Positions 48,420 to 57,346 of a stretch of DNA of 64,000 nt are shown here, in pieces. Source of the DNA: Cohnella lupini (lineage in GTDB: Bacteria > Bacillota > Bacilli > Paenibacillales > Paenibacillaceae); assembly GCF_003386205.1 (NCBI RefSeq), contig NZ_QRDY01000011.1:83344-147343 (forward strand), read 5' to 3'. The notes beneath the pieces are model-generated. The model was given only the letters and a program-made list of their open reading frames with translations, searched no databases and was not told where the DNA came from. Position 1 is the stretch's first letter. Every line of letters starts with the position of its first letter. The position numbers and the translations under genes were made by a program.

Positions 48420-49391
48420 ATGCATAGACATCCGTCCGTCACCGCCATGCATTATTTAGCCAGAGCCCTATTGCTCGCCGGATTCGCATTCTTCATCGTC
48501 CATCTCGTACGAGCCGGCGATCTCGATCTTTATATTGCCAGCCGGATGCAATTCATCGTCAAATGCTCTGCTCTCGGTCTATATGCCGTAGCTGCCCAGC
48601 AGTTTTATTCCGCCATCCGCTCTTGGTTGGACGGAAAAAACCACGATCCGTCCTGCGATTGCCAGCACGAGATGCCGGCTACGTGGGGCAGGAGCCTGCT
48701 TCTGTACGGTTGGTTCGCCCTGCCTCTGATCATTGGCTTCGCGGTACCTGACGGTTTGCTCGGCAGCAGTATGGCTTCCGCCAAAGGCGTGCAATTCACG
48801 CCTCAGCAGATCGTCAAACCTTATGCCGAAATTCCGCCAGCTGCGCCCGACCCGACCGTTATCGATCCCGCGGTGATCGAGCTTCCGATAGAGAAGGACG
48901 ATGAAGACGAAATTCCCGTAGCGGAGCTATCGGACGATGCTCTCGATCTCCTTTTCCCGACTGACGCATTTACGGAAAGCTATGCCCGGTTCGGCAGACA
49001 GCTCGTCGATCAGGATCTGATTCAAGTGACAGATAAACAGTTCATCGAAACCTTGACGACTCTCGATCTTTACCGAACCGCTTTTATCGGCAAAAATATA
49101 CAACTCAGCGGTTTCGTGTATCGGGAAGGCTCCATGGGTCAGCAGCAGTTCGGGGTTAGTCGCTTTGCGATATCCTGTTGCTCCGCGGATGCTTCTCCCT
49201 ACGGCGTCATGGCGAAGTTCGGTAAAGCGAGCGAGTTTGCAACGGATGAATGGGTGACCGTCACAGGCAAGCTTAGCACCGCTTTGTACAACGACATCGA
49301 GATCATTCAGATCGATGTAACCAAGATTACCAAGATCTCTCCTCCGGAAGACCCCTACGTCACGCAGGATTTGGATTTCGGCTTGGAATAA
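48420..49391 (+). CDS. TIGR03943 (YcgQ-like) membrane protein, permease partner
   Basis: A 323-aa protein: two to three N-terminal transmembrane helices (about 10-60 and 90-110), an acidic, proline-rich linker, and a C-terminal domain (about 200-300) with a conserved C-C motif (ISCCSADASPYG). It is always found beside YcgR-like permeases, so probably a complex subunit. AAGGAG precedes the ATG 18 bases after the permease stop. Confidence 0.8.
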   Translation: MHRHPSVTAMHYLARALLLAGFAFFIVHLVRAGDLDLYIASRMQFIVKCSALGLYAVAAQQFYSAIRSWLDGKNHDPSCDCQHEMPATWGRSLLLYGWFALPLIIGFAVPDGLLGSSMASAKGVQFTPQQIVKPYAEIPPAAPDPTVIDPAVIELPIEKDDEDEIPVAELSDDALDLLFPTDAFTESYARFGRQLVDQDLIQVTDKQFIETLTTLDLYRTAFIGKNIQLSGFVYREGSMGQQQFGVSRFAISCCSADASPYGVMAKFGKASEFATDEWVTVTGKLSTALYNDIEIIQIDVTKITKISPPEDPYVTQDLDFGLE

Positions 49392-49436
49392 CGCTCGGAT
49401 TCAAAAAAGTATTTATTGGAATTACTTCCGACAAAT

Positions 49437-49465
49437 GCATAGCCCTCCCAATAACGTCCATACTA
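49437..49465 (+). promoter_or_regulatory. Sigma-G promoter of the second SASP gene
   Basis: GCATA (49437-49441), 17-base spacer, CATACTA (49459-49465): the same elements as in the first SASP gene. The ribosome binding site follows within a few bases of the predicted start. Confidence 0.85.
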
Positions 49466-49487
49466 CGTTCAAAGGAGGTGAGCGTTA

Positions 49488-49697
49488 GTGTCATCGCGTT
49501 CACGTAATTCTCTCGTCGTCCCTCAAGCCGCCCAAGCGTTGGAGCAATTGAAGTTCGAAGTCGCGCAGGAGCTTGGCATCCAGATTCCAAGTGACGGCTA
49601 CTACGGCAACATGTTAACCCGTGAGACGGGCTCCATCGGAGGTCAAATTACCCGCCGTTTGGTTCAAATGGGCGAACAGCAATTGGCCGGACGTTAA
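49488..49697 (+). CDS. Alpha/beta-type small acid-soluble spore protein
   Basis: A 69-aa SASP: NSLVVPQAAQALEQLKFEVA, then GYYGNMLTRETGSIGGQITR. GTG start 49488 after AAAGGAGGTGA. Its sigma-G promoter overlaps the leader. Followed by a strong terminator. A second paralogue to 45380-45583. Confidence 0.95.
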   Translation: MSSRSRNSLVVPQAAQALEQLKFEVAQELGIQIPSDGYYGNMLTRETGSIGGQITRRLVQMGEQQLAGR

Positions 49698-49728
49698 ATA
49701 TCTTTGCTTGAAAATAGCCGCAAAACCC

Positions 49729-49770
49729 GAAAATCCGGCATGCTCCAAAGAGCATGCCGGATTTTCGTTA
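49729..49770 (+). terminator. Rho-independent terminator
   Basis: CGAAAATCCGGCATGCTC pairs perfectly with GAGCATGCCGGATTTTCG around CAAA; a further T-run is weak. Confidence 0.85.
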
Positions 49771-49785
49771 CGGATATGTAGTGCT

Positions 49786-50184
49786 TTATTCGTTAGAAGC
49801 TTCCCTGCGATCCCGCTTTTTCGGAGAAAACCGAAACATCAAGTTTGCCATGTTGTAATTGGATTCGAATTGAACGCTCACGTAGACTTGGCCTTGCTTC
49901 AGCAAGAAATCGTAAGAGATTTCTCCATGCGTCCATCCGTTCTTATGCCTTAGCGCCTCAACTGCCAGCTTCCTAAGTAGCATAACCTCCGAAGGCGTCA
50001 TGCCGACGACTTCTCGCCCCTGTTCGCCGCAATCCACGGGTAAGTGCCGAATGCCGAATCTGCCGACCGCGTCGTCGCGAATTTGCAATACGATCGTACC
50101 CGCGACCAACCCTTTCAATTCTCCTCCCAATTTCTCCAAAGCTACATCCACCTGACGAGCTAAAGGAATTTGCTCTAACGACAT
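49786..50184 (-). CDS. Conserved hypothetical protein
   Basis: A 132-aa protein: a helical N-terminal part (IPLARQVDVALEKLGGELKG), then AGTIVLQIRDDAVGRFGIRH and GMTPSEVMLLRKLAVEALRH, ending in a beta-rich basic tail. Not recognised; it may be a Paenibacillaceae-specific family. ATG 50184 has GGAGG upstream. Confidence 0.7.
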   Translation of the reverse strand: MSLEQIPLARQVDVALEKLGGELKGLVAGTIVLQIRDDAVGRFGIRHLPVDCGEQGREVVGMTPSEVMLLRKLAVEALRHKNGWTHGEISYDFLLKQGQVYVSVQFESNYNMANLMFRFSPKKRDRREASNE

Positions 50185-50385
50185 TATTATCCTCCTTTGT
50201 TCTTATTGCTCATAATTCCTAGGTATTACCTATTACGACTTAGGACTCAGTATAATTGAATAATTAGAATATTTCAATCATTTTGTCTTATTTTGGTTTA
50301 ATTTGTAACTCTATAGCTAATTAACGCGGATTTTAGCTTTAAAAACCATGGTTTTCAGTTGGTTCGCCCTCTCGATTAGGAAAAA
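50185..50385. other. AT-rich spacer
   Basis: No gene seen. The stretch is AT-rich (50220-50330), with no clear terminator or motif of its own; it may hold the promoter for the unknown gene at 49786-50184. Confidence 0.4.
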
Positions 50386-50427
50386 AACAAAAGCCGCTCA
50401 CCCAGATTGGTTCCAGGTTGAGCGGCG
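50386..50427 (-). terminator. Terminator of the pepF gene
   Basis: Minus-strand GCCGCTCA and TGAGCGGC pair with a nested CCTGG/CCAGG-type stem and are followed by TTTTGTTTTTTT. Confidence 0.85.
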
Positions 50428-50478
50428 TGTGCTTCACGACCGAAATTCATTATTTTTTTACAGGGTGAATATAACGGG

Positions 50479-52266
50479 CTATTCCTTGCACAATTCCGCG
50501 AAAACTTCTACATCCGCGACGACTCTCGCTACCGCATCTTCCCAAAATTTCGGTTGATCCAATGCGACGTCGAGATGATGTTTAGCCAATTGCTCCACGG
50601 TCATGATTCCCGTATCTTTCAGCAATTGGTCGTATCGCTTACTGAACCCGGCGCCTTCCCTCTCGGCTACGGCAACCAGTCCCGCGCTGAATAAGTACCC
50701 GAAGGTGTAAGGGAAGTTGTAAAAAGGCACGTCGGTAATATAAAAGTGGAGCTTCGCGGCCCAGAAATGCGGATGCCAGCTATCGAGAGCGTCCCCGAAT
50801 GCTTCTTTCTGCGCGGCTACCATGAGCTCGTTCAATTCCGATACTTCAAGCATTCCGGAAGCGCGGCGCTCGTAGAAACGAGTCTCGAATAAAAACCTCG
50901 CGCGGATATTCATGAAGAAAGCTACGGCGCGTTGCAAGCGATCATCTAGCAAGGACAGCTTCTCCTCGTCGTTCTGCGCAACTCGGAGCAGGGCATCGCC
51001 GACTAGCGCTTCCGCGAACGTCGACGCCGTCTCCGCGACGTTCATCGCGTAATCCTGCGCTAACGGGGGAAGGTCTTCAACCAATTCGCCATGATAAGCA
51101 TGGCCAAGCTCGTGGGCCAAAGTCGACACGTTACCCGGCGTACCCGAATAAGTCATGAAGATCCTGCCCTGACGATTAATCGGGAAGCTTGTGCAGAAGC
51201 CTCCCGGCCTTTTACCCGGACGGTCCTCAGCTTCGATCCACCGATCGGCGAAAGCCGTCTCGGCGAGTTTGACCATTTCGGGTGAAAACTGCGCGAAAGC
51301 ATCCGTTATAAGGACAGCCGCCTCGTCATAAGGAATCTTGGCTTGACTAGTCGCAATCGGTGCATCGACGTCATGCCAAGTTAACTTTTCTTTGCCAAGA
51401 CGCTTCGCTTTGAGCGCCAAGTAACGCTTAAGCGGTTCGATGCCGCCTTCGACCGCTGTCCACATCGCATCGAGAGTCTCGCGGCTCATCCTATTCATGC
51501 GAAGCGGCTCTCTAAGCGGATCGTGCCAACCGCGCATCTCGTATAGCTTCAACCTGAATCCGGATAACCGATTTAGCGTATCAGCTGCTAAATCCGCTTG
51601 CTCCGACCAAGCTTCTTCCCATTTCGAAGCCATTAAATCCCGTACGGACGGATCGGGATCGTCTAATTTGTTGGCGGCTTGCCCCACGGATAGCTGAACC
51701 GTTTCTCCGTTCTCATCCCACGGAATGGAAATTCTGCCTACGATCGTATTGTAATGCTCTCCCCAACCGTGATATCCGTTAATGGCTAGCTCGCTCGCCA
51801 CCGCTTCCAATGCCGGCGGCAGCTTATCCTTGGCGGAATCCCGACGTTCGTTAAGAGGAAATGCTATGAGAGCTCTTTCTTGAATTCCGCTCCATTGTTG
51901 CCATTGCGAATCCGGAACGGAAGCGATCTGCGAATCGTACAAATCCGTAGCTTGCCTGAAACGCGCCGATAACGTTTGAATTCGCTCGGTCCAAGCTATC
52001 GCGCGTTTATCGCCCATATCTTGCGCCGTAATGCAGGAAACGAAAGCATCCGCCTCGCGAAGACTCGCTAATACGTCTTGAAGCTTATCGGTCCATTCCG
52101 TTAACCGTTCAGGATCGGGCAATTTGTCACCGGTAGCCTGAAGCTCTTGCAACAAGGATGAGCAAAGAGCCTCCGTCTTCTCAATGAACGACGCATACTC
52201 CGACGAAGACGAGCCCCCGGGAAATAAAGTCTCCAAGTCCCACTTTAAAGAATACGATGGTTTCAT
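50479..52266 (-). CDS. pepF: Oligoendopeptidase F (M3B metallopeptidase)
   Basis: A 595-aa zinc peptidase cleaving short peptides. HEXXH motif HELGHAYHGE at about 380 with the downstream Glu ligand (MNVAETASTFAE). The M3 C-terminal helical domain is complete. ATG 52266 (MKPSYSLKWDLETLF) is preceded by GTGAGGAA; Met codons 7 and 35 residues upstream lack signals. Cytosolic, single gene. Confidence 0.92.
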   Translation of the reverse strand: MKPSYSLKWDLETLFPGGSSSSEYASFIEKTEALCSSLLQELQATGDKLPDPERLTEWTDKLQDVLASLREADAFVSCITAQDMGDKRAIAWTERIQTLSARFRQATDLYDSQIASVPDSQWQQWSGIQERALIAFPLNERRDSAKDKLPPALEAVASELAINGYHGWGEHYNTIVGRISIPWDENGETVQLSVGQAANKLDDPDPSVRDLMASKWEEAWSEQADLAADTLNRLSGFRLKLYEMRGWHDPLREPLRMNRMSRETLDAMWTAVEGGIEPLKRYLALKAKRLGKEKLTWHDVDAPIATSQAKIPYDEAAVLITDAFAQFSPEMVKLAETAFADRWIEAEDRPGKRPGGFCTSFPINRQGRIFMTYSGTPGNVSTLAHELGHAYHGELVEDLPPLAQDYAMNVAETASTFAEALVGDALLRVAQNDEEKLSLLDDRLQRAVAFFMNIRARFLFETRFYERRASGMLEVSELNELMVAAQKEAFGDALDSWHPHFWAAKLHFYITDVPFYNFPYTFGYLFSAGLVAVAEREGAGFSKRYDQLLKDTGIMTVEQLAKHHLDVALDQPKFWEDAVARVVADVEVFAELCKE

Positions 52267-52343
52267 TTCCTCACGCTCCGTTTCCATTGCGTTCTTCGGA
52301 CCCCCTGATGTATTGTTAGGATACGTTGAAAGGGGGCTTGACC

Positions 52344-52583
52344 TTGATTCCTCTAAGGAATAGTTTACCATACGATATTATAATGAACGACGTCGTTATA
52401 CAAGAGTGCCCCTTCTGCGGGAGCTCTCCTACCCTTCTTCCTCTGAGACCGGACGATGTCAAAAGCTTATACGGCGGGCACCGCAAAATATTGCTCGTAT
52501 TCCCATGCTGTCACGGAAGCGTTCGAATAATCGACGCGGACGATGATTACATGCTTGCTAACCGAGCTATTCGTGGAAAATAG
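52344..52583 (+). CDS. Small zinc-ribbon-like protein
   Basis: About 66-79 aa with CPFCGSS and FPCCHGSVRI, which look like a zinc-binding CxxC plus CC. The start is unsettled: TTG 52344 has AAAGGGGG at 7 bases; ATG 52383 (MNDVVIQECPFCG) lacks a good signal but matches the domain boundary. Divergent to pepF. Function unknown. Confidence 0.5.
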   Translation: MIPLRNSLPYDIIMNDVVIQECPFCGSSPTLLPLRPDDVKSLYGGHRKILLVFPCCHGSVRIIDADDDYMLANRAIRGK

Positions 52584-52600
52584 AACTTCCAAATGCCGGT

Positions 52601-53302
52601 TTATGCTCCGCTTTGCTGCATTTCCTCCGGAAGATCCAATCCTTGCCCCGTCATGATCTCGCGAATGTTCTGCCATTGCTCCCGCGAGGCGCGAATCATG
52701 GCGGCATCCACGATCTTCTTGTCGTGAATGACTCGTCCGAACCATCTCACCGCTTCATGGAATAATCCCAAACGTTTATGTAGCTCGCCGATCAAATACA
52801 TGAGGCGGGCATTGCTTATGGAATCCCTTTCCGTTTCATATACCCGAACATAAGAATCCATCGCGAATTTGAGGAATCGCTCTTCTTGGTCCTGCTTCCC
52901 CTCGTATCGGTAAAGCCATGCGATATGATGAAGCAGCGCCGCCACGACCCGATCTTTTTCCCCGATCGCTTGAGCCGTAACCAAGGATAACTTATAGCAT
53001 TCCATGGCTAACACCGCCGAACGTTCTCCTCCGTAATCCCGAAACTGCCACTGATTGCCGAGTTTTTCGTAATACGCGCTTTTTTGCTTTTCGCTGAGCT
53101 TGGTCACGAAATTTTCCGTCGACGCAAACCCGCAAAATGGACATACCCTTACCACGTAATAATCCGGGTTGACGGTCTTGAAATAGGAACAGAAATCGGA
53201 ATCCGTCCTTACCGCTTTTTTCAAGCTTGGCCTTACCCGGGATGTTTGATAGCTTTCCGTGCAACAAATACATTCGATTTTGATCTGAAAAAGCGGCTCC
53301 AC
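52601..53302 (-). CDS. DUF2225 protein
   Basis: A 233-aa protein of the DUF2225 family: an N-terminal zinc-ribbon-like CICC (about 12-15) and VRVCPFCGFA (about 52-61), then TPR-like helices (ALLHHIAWLYRYEGKQDQEE, NARLMYLIGELHKRLGLFHE). Reported in sporulating Firmicutes without known function. Downstream of a globin gene by 12 bases on the same strand. Confidence 0.85.
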   Translation of the reverse strand: MEPLFQIKIECICCTESYQTSRVRPSLKKAVRTDSDFCSYFKTVNPDYYVVRVCPFCGFASTENFVTKLSEKQKSAYYEKLGNQWQFRDYGGERSAVLAMECYKLSLVTAQAIGEKDRVVAALLHHIAWLYRYEGKQDQEERFLKFAMDSYVRVYETERDSISNARLMYLIGELHKRLGLFHEAVRWFGRVIHDKKIVDAAMIRASREQWQNIREIMTGQGLDLPEEMQQSGA

Positions 53303-53314
53303 TATGTTTCCTCC

Positions 53315-53704
53315 TTATTGATCTTGAGACTCCGTGTTAACGAAATGATTAGCGGGACCCGACAATCGTTCTATCGTGATTTTCCGCAGTTCTTCGGGAA
53401 TTGAAGCCTCGGACAACGCTTCGGCCATGCATGCCAGCCATGCCGCCGCTCTTTCCGGAGTAATCGGGAAAGGCAGATGGCGGGCCCGCATCATCGGGTG
53501 TCCGTATTCATCGGAATACAAAGAAGGACCGCCTAGAAACTGAGTTAAAAATAAATATTGTTTCTCCATGACAGGGTCGATGTCATCGGGAAACAATGGA
53601 GCCAACAACGGATGTGCTTGCACCTTGGGGTAGAATCTGGTTACGACGTCGCGAATGACGTCGGCTCCTCCCAGCGCTTCGTAGAGCGAGTTATAACTAG
53701 CCAA
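53315..53704 (-). CDS. Truncated hemoglobin (group II-like)
   Basis: A 129-aa 2/2 globin binding heme and oxygen or NO. The start is TTG 53704 with GGAGG 6 bases upstream (MASYNSLYEALGG); the longer frame lacks a signal. Globin landmarks: VTRFYPKVQAHPLLAPLF, DPVMEKQYLFLTQFLGGPSL and the proximal His in MRARHLPFPI. Family resemblance is to YjbI-type proteins. Co-transcribed with DUF2225. Confidence 0.9.
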   Translation of the reverse strand: MASYNSLYEALGGADVIRDVVTRFYPKVQAHPLLAPLFPDDIDPVMEKQYLFLTQFLGGPSLYSDEYGHPMMRARHLPFPITPERAAAWLACMAEALSEASIPEELRKITIERLSGPANHFVNTESQDQ

Positions 53705-53841
53705 TTTGTGCCTCCTATTATGAGATTCATGGGAATCTTGTCTCCCCATGAATCATTGCAGTAATGAGTAGAAAGTCCTTGCAATTCACTTGAAGCATGC
53801 CTATTATACCACAAGAACCGGACTGCCTTAGGTCTAAAAAG

Positions 53842-53869
53842 CAAAAATCGCCCGGATGGGCGATCAGAT
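53842..53869 (-). terminator. Terminator after the 28-aa peptide gene
   Basis: Minus-strand ATCGCCC and GGGCGAT pair around ATCC, followed by TTTTTGCTTTTT. Placed between the small peptide gene and globin. Confidence 0.8.
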
Positions 53870-53900
53870 TCGGCTATCCGCCGAGGGAGTTTATTATGAT

Positions 53901-53987
53901 TTACACTTCTTCTTCGGTTCTTACCAAAGACTCGCGAATGACGTAAACGAAAGCGCATACAATTAATCCTGCAATGACTCCTGCCAT
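53901..53987 (-). CDS. 28-aa membrane peptide
   Basis: A short open frame on the minus strand starting ATG 53987 (GGAG 8 bases upstream), encoding MAGVIAGLIVCAFVYVIRE and then SLVRTEEEV. One transmembrane helix and an acidic tail. It has its own terminator downstream and a plausible TACAAT -10 upstream (54049). Function unknown. Confidence 0.6.
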   Translation of the reverse strand: MAGVIAGLIVCAFVYVIRESLVRTEEEV

Positions 53988-54191
53988 TCTCATCACTCCA
54001 GCTCGATGAATTTGACTTTCGAAATCCCATCGCATTTCCTAGTACCATTGTAGCATAGCTTAAGTCCTTTTTCACCTCATTTTTGTAACCGGTTGCATAG
54101 AAAAAATGTCCGCTTTATCAACACGGGAGAAAGATTGCCCAGCCCTTCACATATAGTGGGACAAGAGGGTTTCGATTGGAGGAATTAAGCA

Positions 54192-55484
54192 GTGGGTATA
54201 ATGAGGAATATCGAGGAGATCTCGTCCCGTAGGCTATCGCTGGCAAGCGCGGTAACCATTGGCGGGACTTCATTATTGCTGGGATGCTTGGCGTTAACGG
54301 ATGCTCAAACCGCTTTGAGCGCAGCCTTGCGAGGAGTTTCGGTTTGGTGGGAGGTTTTATTTCCCGCTCTGTTCCCCTTCTTCGTCTTATCCGAGCTGTT
54401 GCTTGGTTTCGGAATCGTTCATCTTGCGGGCACCTTGCTCGACCCGTTCATGCGGCCATTGTTTCGATTGCCGGGCGTAGGAGGGTTCATCGTTGCCATT
54501 GGATTCGCCTCGGGCTATCCGGTGGGAGCCCGGTTGACATCCCGATTAATGGAACAACGGCTAGTCACCCGTAATCAAGGAGAACGCCTCGTATCCATGA
54601 CTACGACTTCAGACCCTATCTTCTTGATAGGCGCCGTCTGCATCGGATTCTTCGGCAGCTTGGAAGCCGCTCCGGTACTTGCCGTCGCCCATTACAGCGG
54701 CGCGCTGATGCTCGGGTTGGCTTCTAGATTTCGCGGACGCGAGCCGGATAGCGACGGAAATACGGCCGAACCGACCAAAGGGAACAGGATACGTGCCGCT
54801 CTATCCGCCATGCACAAAGCTCGTATGTCCGACGGTCGCCCATTCGGCATCTTGCTCCAACAATCGTTGCAGTCGTCCCTTACCTTAATGATGATCGTCG
54901 GAGGTTTGGTCGTTTTCTTCTCCGCGACGTTAGATCTCTTGGTGAACAGCGGACTACTAGCCTATTTTCGAGACATGATTGCCGGTTTGCTGCACCTGCT
55001 CGGAGCATCCCCCAATCTTGCGCCCGCGTTCGTGAATGGCACTTTCGAAGTGACTCTAGGAGCGAAAGCAGCCGCGGCGAATGCCGAATTGCCCTTGGTC
55101 GATCGGGTTGCCGTTGCTGCCTTTGTCCTGTCTTGGGCAGGCTTATCCGTTCATGCGCAAGTGGCAGGCTTGATGAGCCGCACCGATTGGAGATACCTCC
55201 CCTTTGCCCGTGCTCGTCTCTATCATGGTCTCCTCGCCATGCTGATCGTTTATTTAATATGGCCGTTGTTTCATTCCGACCTCTCCGCTCAATTATCCGT
55301 CGATGCCTGGTTGAGCGAATCCAGTTGGTCTCCTTGGTCTCATTTGGCTTCTCCCGGATTATATCCTTTGCTTAGATCCGCGATCTGGATGCCCGTCGTA
55401 TTCGCGTTTGTTCTTGCCGTCATCGTCATTGTCGGCGCGGCTGCGATCGGAATTCGCAAGCTGGATCGGAAAGCGAAGGATTGA
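54192..55484 (+). CDS. ylbJ: Sporulation integral membrane protein YlbJ
   Basis: A 430-aa protein with about nine transmembrane segments and nucleoside-recognition gate-type domains (GVSVWWEVLFPALFPFFVLS, FIVAIGFASGYPVGARLTSR). YlbJ is needed for spore cortex or engulfment in B. subtilis. GTG start 54192 with TTGGAGGA before; ATG three codons later is possible. Likely mother-cell expressed, by family knowledge. Confidence 0.85.
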   Translation: MGIMRNIEEISSRRLSLASAVTIGGTSLLLGCLALTDAQTALSAALRGVSVWWEVLFPALFPFFVLSELLLGFGIVHLAGTLLDPFMRPLFRLPGVGGFIVAIGFASGYPVGARLTSRLMEQRLVTRNQGERLVSMTTTSDPIFLIGAVCIGFFGSLEAAPVLAVAHYSGALMLGLASRFRGREPDSDGNTAEPTKGNRIRAALSAMHKARMSDGRPFGILLQQSLQSSLTLMMIVGGLVVFFSATLDLLVNSGLLAYFRDMIAGLLHLLGASPNLAPAFVNGTFEVTLGAKAAAANAELPLVDRVAVAAFVLSWAGLSVHAQVAGLMSRTDWRYLPFARARLYHGLLAMLIVYLIWPLFHSDLSAQLSVDAWLSESSWSPWSHLASPGLYPLLRSAIWMPVVFAFVLAVIVIVGAAAIGIRKLDRKAKD

Positions 55485-55544
55485 ATTCACTTCCGTTATT
55501 GTTTATGATCAGGAGAAAGAAAGTTCGGAAGGGGCAGCCTCGCT

Positions 55545-56336
55545 TTGAATTATGCATTGTTAGACCGGGGAGACCGGCTATCCCGGGCTTTATCGGAGGA
55601 ATTCCATTCCCTGGCCAAAGCCAAAGGGTTCTCGGTAAATGAAATCGCGCCGGATATCGTCGTTTCGATCGGCGGGGACGGGACGCTGCTTCAAGCGTTC
55701 CACAGGTTCAAGAATCAGCTTGAACAGGTTTCTTTTATCGGCATACACACCGGCCATCTCGGCTTCTACGCCGACTGGAAGAAGGACGAGTTATCCGAGC
55801 TGCTGAATTTGATGGGATCTTCGGAGCCTCGTAAAGTCGTGTACCCTTTATTGCACATCGAAATTACGACTCCCACCGGGAAAACCGAATTTCTGGCCCT
55901 CAACGAGTTCACTCTAAAAAGCGTAGACGGCACTTTAGTAGCCGCGCTTCATATTAACGACGAGCCGTTCGAGATGTTTCGCGGAGACGGGATCGTTATC
56001 TCCACTCCTTCAGGGAGTACGGGCTACAACAAAAGTCTCGGAGGCGCCGTCATACATCCGTCGTTGGAAGCCTTGCAAATCGCGGAAATCGCCTCCATTA
56101 ACAATCGCGTTTACCGTACATTGGGCTCTTCCGTAATCCTGCCTAAACATCATCATTGCGATATCATCCCCGATCCCGAAGAGGAGCTCTTCATCGGGAT
56201 CGATCATCTCGTGATGCAAATGTCCGGCGTCAGCTCCATCACTTGCCGGGTTGCCGACAGTAAAATCACGTTCGCAAGGTATCGCCCTTTCCCGTTCTGG
56301 AATCGCGTTAGAGAAGCTTTCATCGGCTCGGTTTAG
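55545..56336 (+). CDS. nadK: NAD kinase
   Basis: A 263-aa NAD kinase making NADP. The phosphate-binding motif GGDGT is at 43-47, the NE-containing LALNEFTL segment near 124, and STPSGSTGYNKSLGG near 159 completes the active site. Short, as in Firmicute NadK. TTG start 55545 with GGAAGGGG upstream. It follows ylbJ by 60 bases and is followed by a terminator. Confidence 0.93.
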   Translation: MNYALLDRGDRLSRALSEEFHSLAKAKGFSVNEIAPDIVVSIGGDGTLLQAFHRFKNQLEQVSFIGIHTGHLGFYADWKKDELSELLNLMGSSEPRKVVYPLLHIEITTPTGKTEFLALNEFTLKSVDGTLVAALHINDEPFEMFRGDGIVISTPSGSTGYNKSLGGAVIHPSLEALQIAEIASINNRVYRTLGSSVILPKHHHCDIIPDPEEELFIGIDHLVMQMSGVSSITCRVADSKITFARYRPFPFWNRVREAFIGSV

Positions 56337-56362
56337 TCCCGTGGGAAATACCGGATATCAAA

Positions 56363-56401
56363 CAAAAGGCCATCCCCGTTTGAAGGGGATGGCCTTTTTG
56401 T
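56363..56401. terminator. Bidirectional terminator
   Basis: AAAGGCCATCCCC pairs with GGGGATGGCCTTT around a 7-base loop; T5 on the plus strand. It separates nadK and the convergent yutD. Confidence 0.9.
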
Positions 56402-56413
56402 TGACGCAGCGCG

Positions 56414-57346
56414 CTATTCGCTTGACCTTGGAGTACCCGCATCCGGTCGCGGCGTGCCCTCGGAGCGATGATTCGGTTTGCCGCCGAAGCTCTTCCGGCG
56501 CCGATTCTTGCTCTGCCAGCGATTGTCGTTGCGCGAGGACTCGTTCCGCGGATTTGCATCGTTCCTGGCGTTGCCTGCATCTAAATTCTTCGATTCATCG
56601 GTTGACCGATTCGGCGACTCCGCCCCGCCTTGCGGACGCGGTCCTCTCGGTGGATAAGGCGGCTTGTTGGGAGCCTGGCCATTTTGCCCTTGTCCCTGTT
56701 GCGGCCTTCGTTCTCCGCCAGGCGAGCCGTTGTTGAACGACGACCGCCCTTGACGATTGTTGCCGCCGTTATCGTTGCCTTGCCTGGAATGCCCTCCTCT
56801 GGATTGCGAAGAGGCGCCGGAAGATGAATTCGAATTCGCGTTGTTGCCCGCATTGCGGCGTTCGGCATCGGCCGCGGCCCTGGCAACCGCGGATACGGTT
56901 ACGTTCGGGACGCGGACGGGACCGCCCAAACGCTCCTTGAGGGGCCAACGCAAGATCGGACCGCTTGAAGCGGCAGCCGTTTCGGCTACCTGCTCTCCGG
57001 ATTCATTCAAGGCGATGATCGCCTCGGGCGATTCTTCTTTCACGATTTCCGCGTCAGGAGGCAATGCATTGCTGTCCAGCTTGGTCAGAACGAAATGAGC
57101 GCAACCGAAATTGCAATATTCATTGATGTAATCAACGAAGCTGGAAATCGAGCTTTCCTTAGTCGCGCGAGGATGCCCATCGCGGTAGAAGCCCCGAAGG
57201 CGGAGCTGGTTATAGCCCCAATCCCCGACAATATAGTCGAAACGCTCTAATACATCGCTGAATCTTTCGCGGAAAGCTTCCGGATTCCATCCGCTCTTAT
57301 GCTCGTGCATAAGCGAGTACGCGTTGCCTCCTGCCATGAAAATCAT
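56414..57346 (-). CDS. yutD: YutD-like protein with long disordered C-terminus
   Basis: A 310-aa protein. Residues about 15-100 form the conserved YutD domain ([57 protein letters not shown]); the rest, from about 150, is low-complexity, rich in Gly, Asn, Gln, Arg and Pro. B. subtilis YutD has only the first domain. The tail resembles RNA-binding disordered regions. Its start overlaps the lipA stop by 4 bases. Confidence 0.8.
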   Translation of the reverse strand: MIFMAGGNAYSLMHEHKSGWNPEAFRERFSDVLERFDYIVGDWGYNQLRLRGFYRDGHPRATKESSISSFVDYINEYCNFGCAHFVLTKLDSNALPPDAEIVKEESPEAIIALNESGEQVAETAAASSGPILRWPLKERLGGPVRVPNVTVSAVARAAADAERRNAGNNANSNSSSGASSQSRGGHSRQGNDNGGNNRQGRSSFNNGSPGGERRPQQGQGQNGQAPNKPPYPPRGPRPQGGAESPNRSTDESKNLDAGNARNDANPRNESSRNDNRWQSKNRRRKSFGGKPNHRSEGTPRPDAGTPRSSE

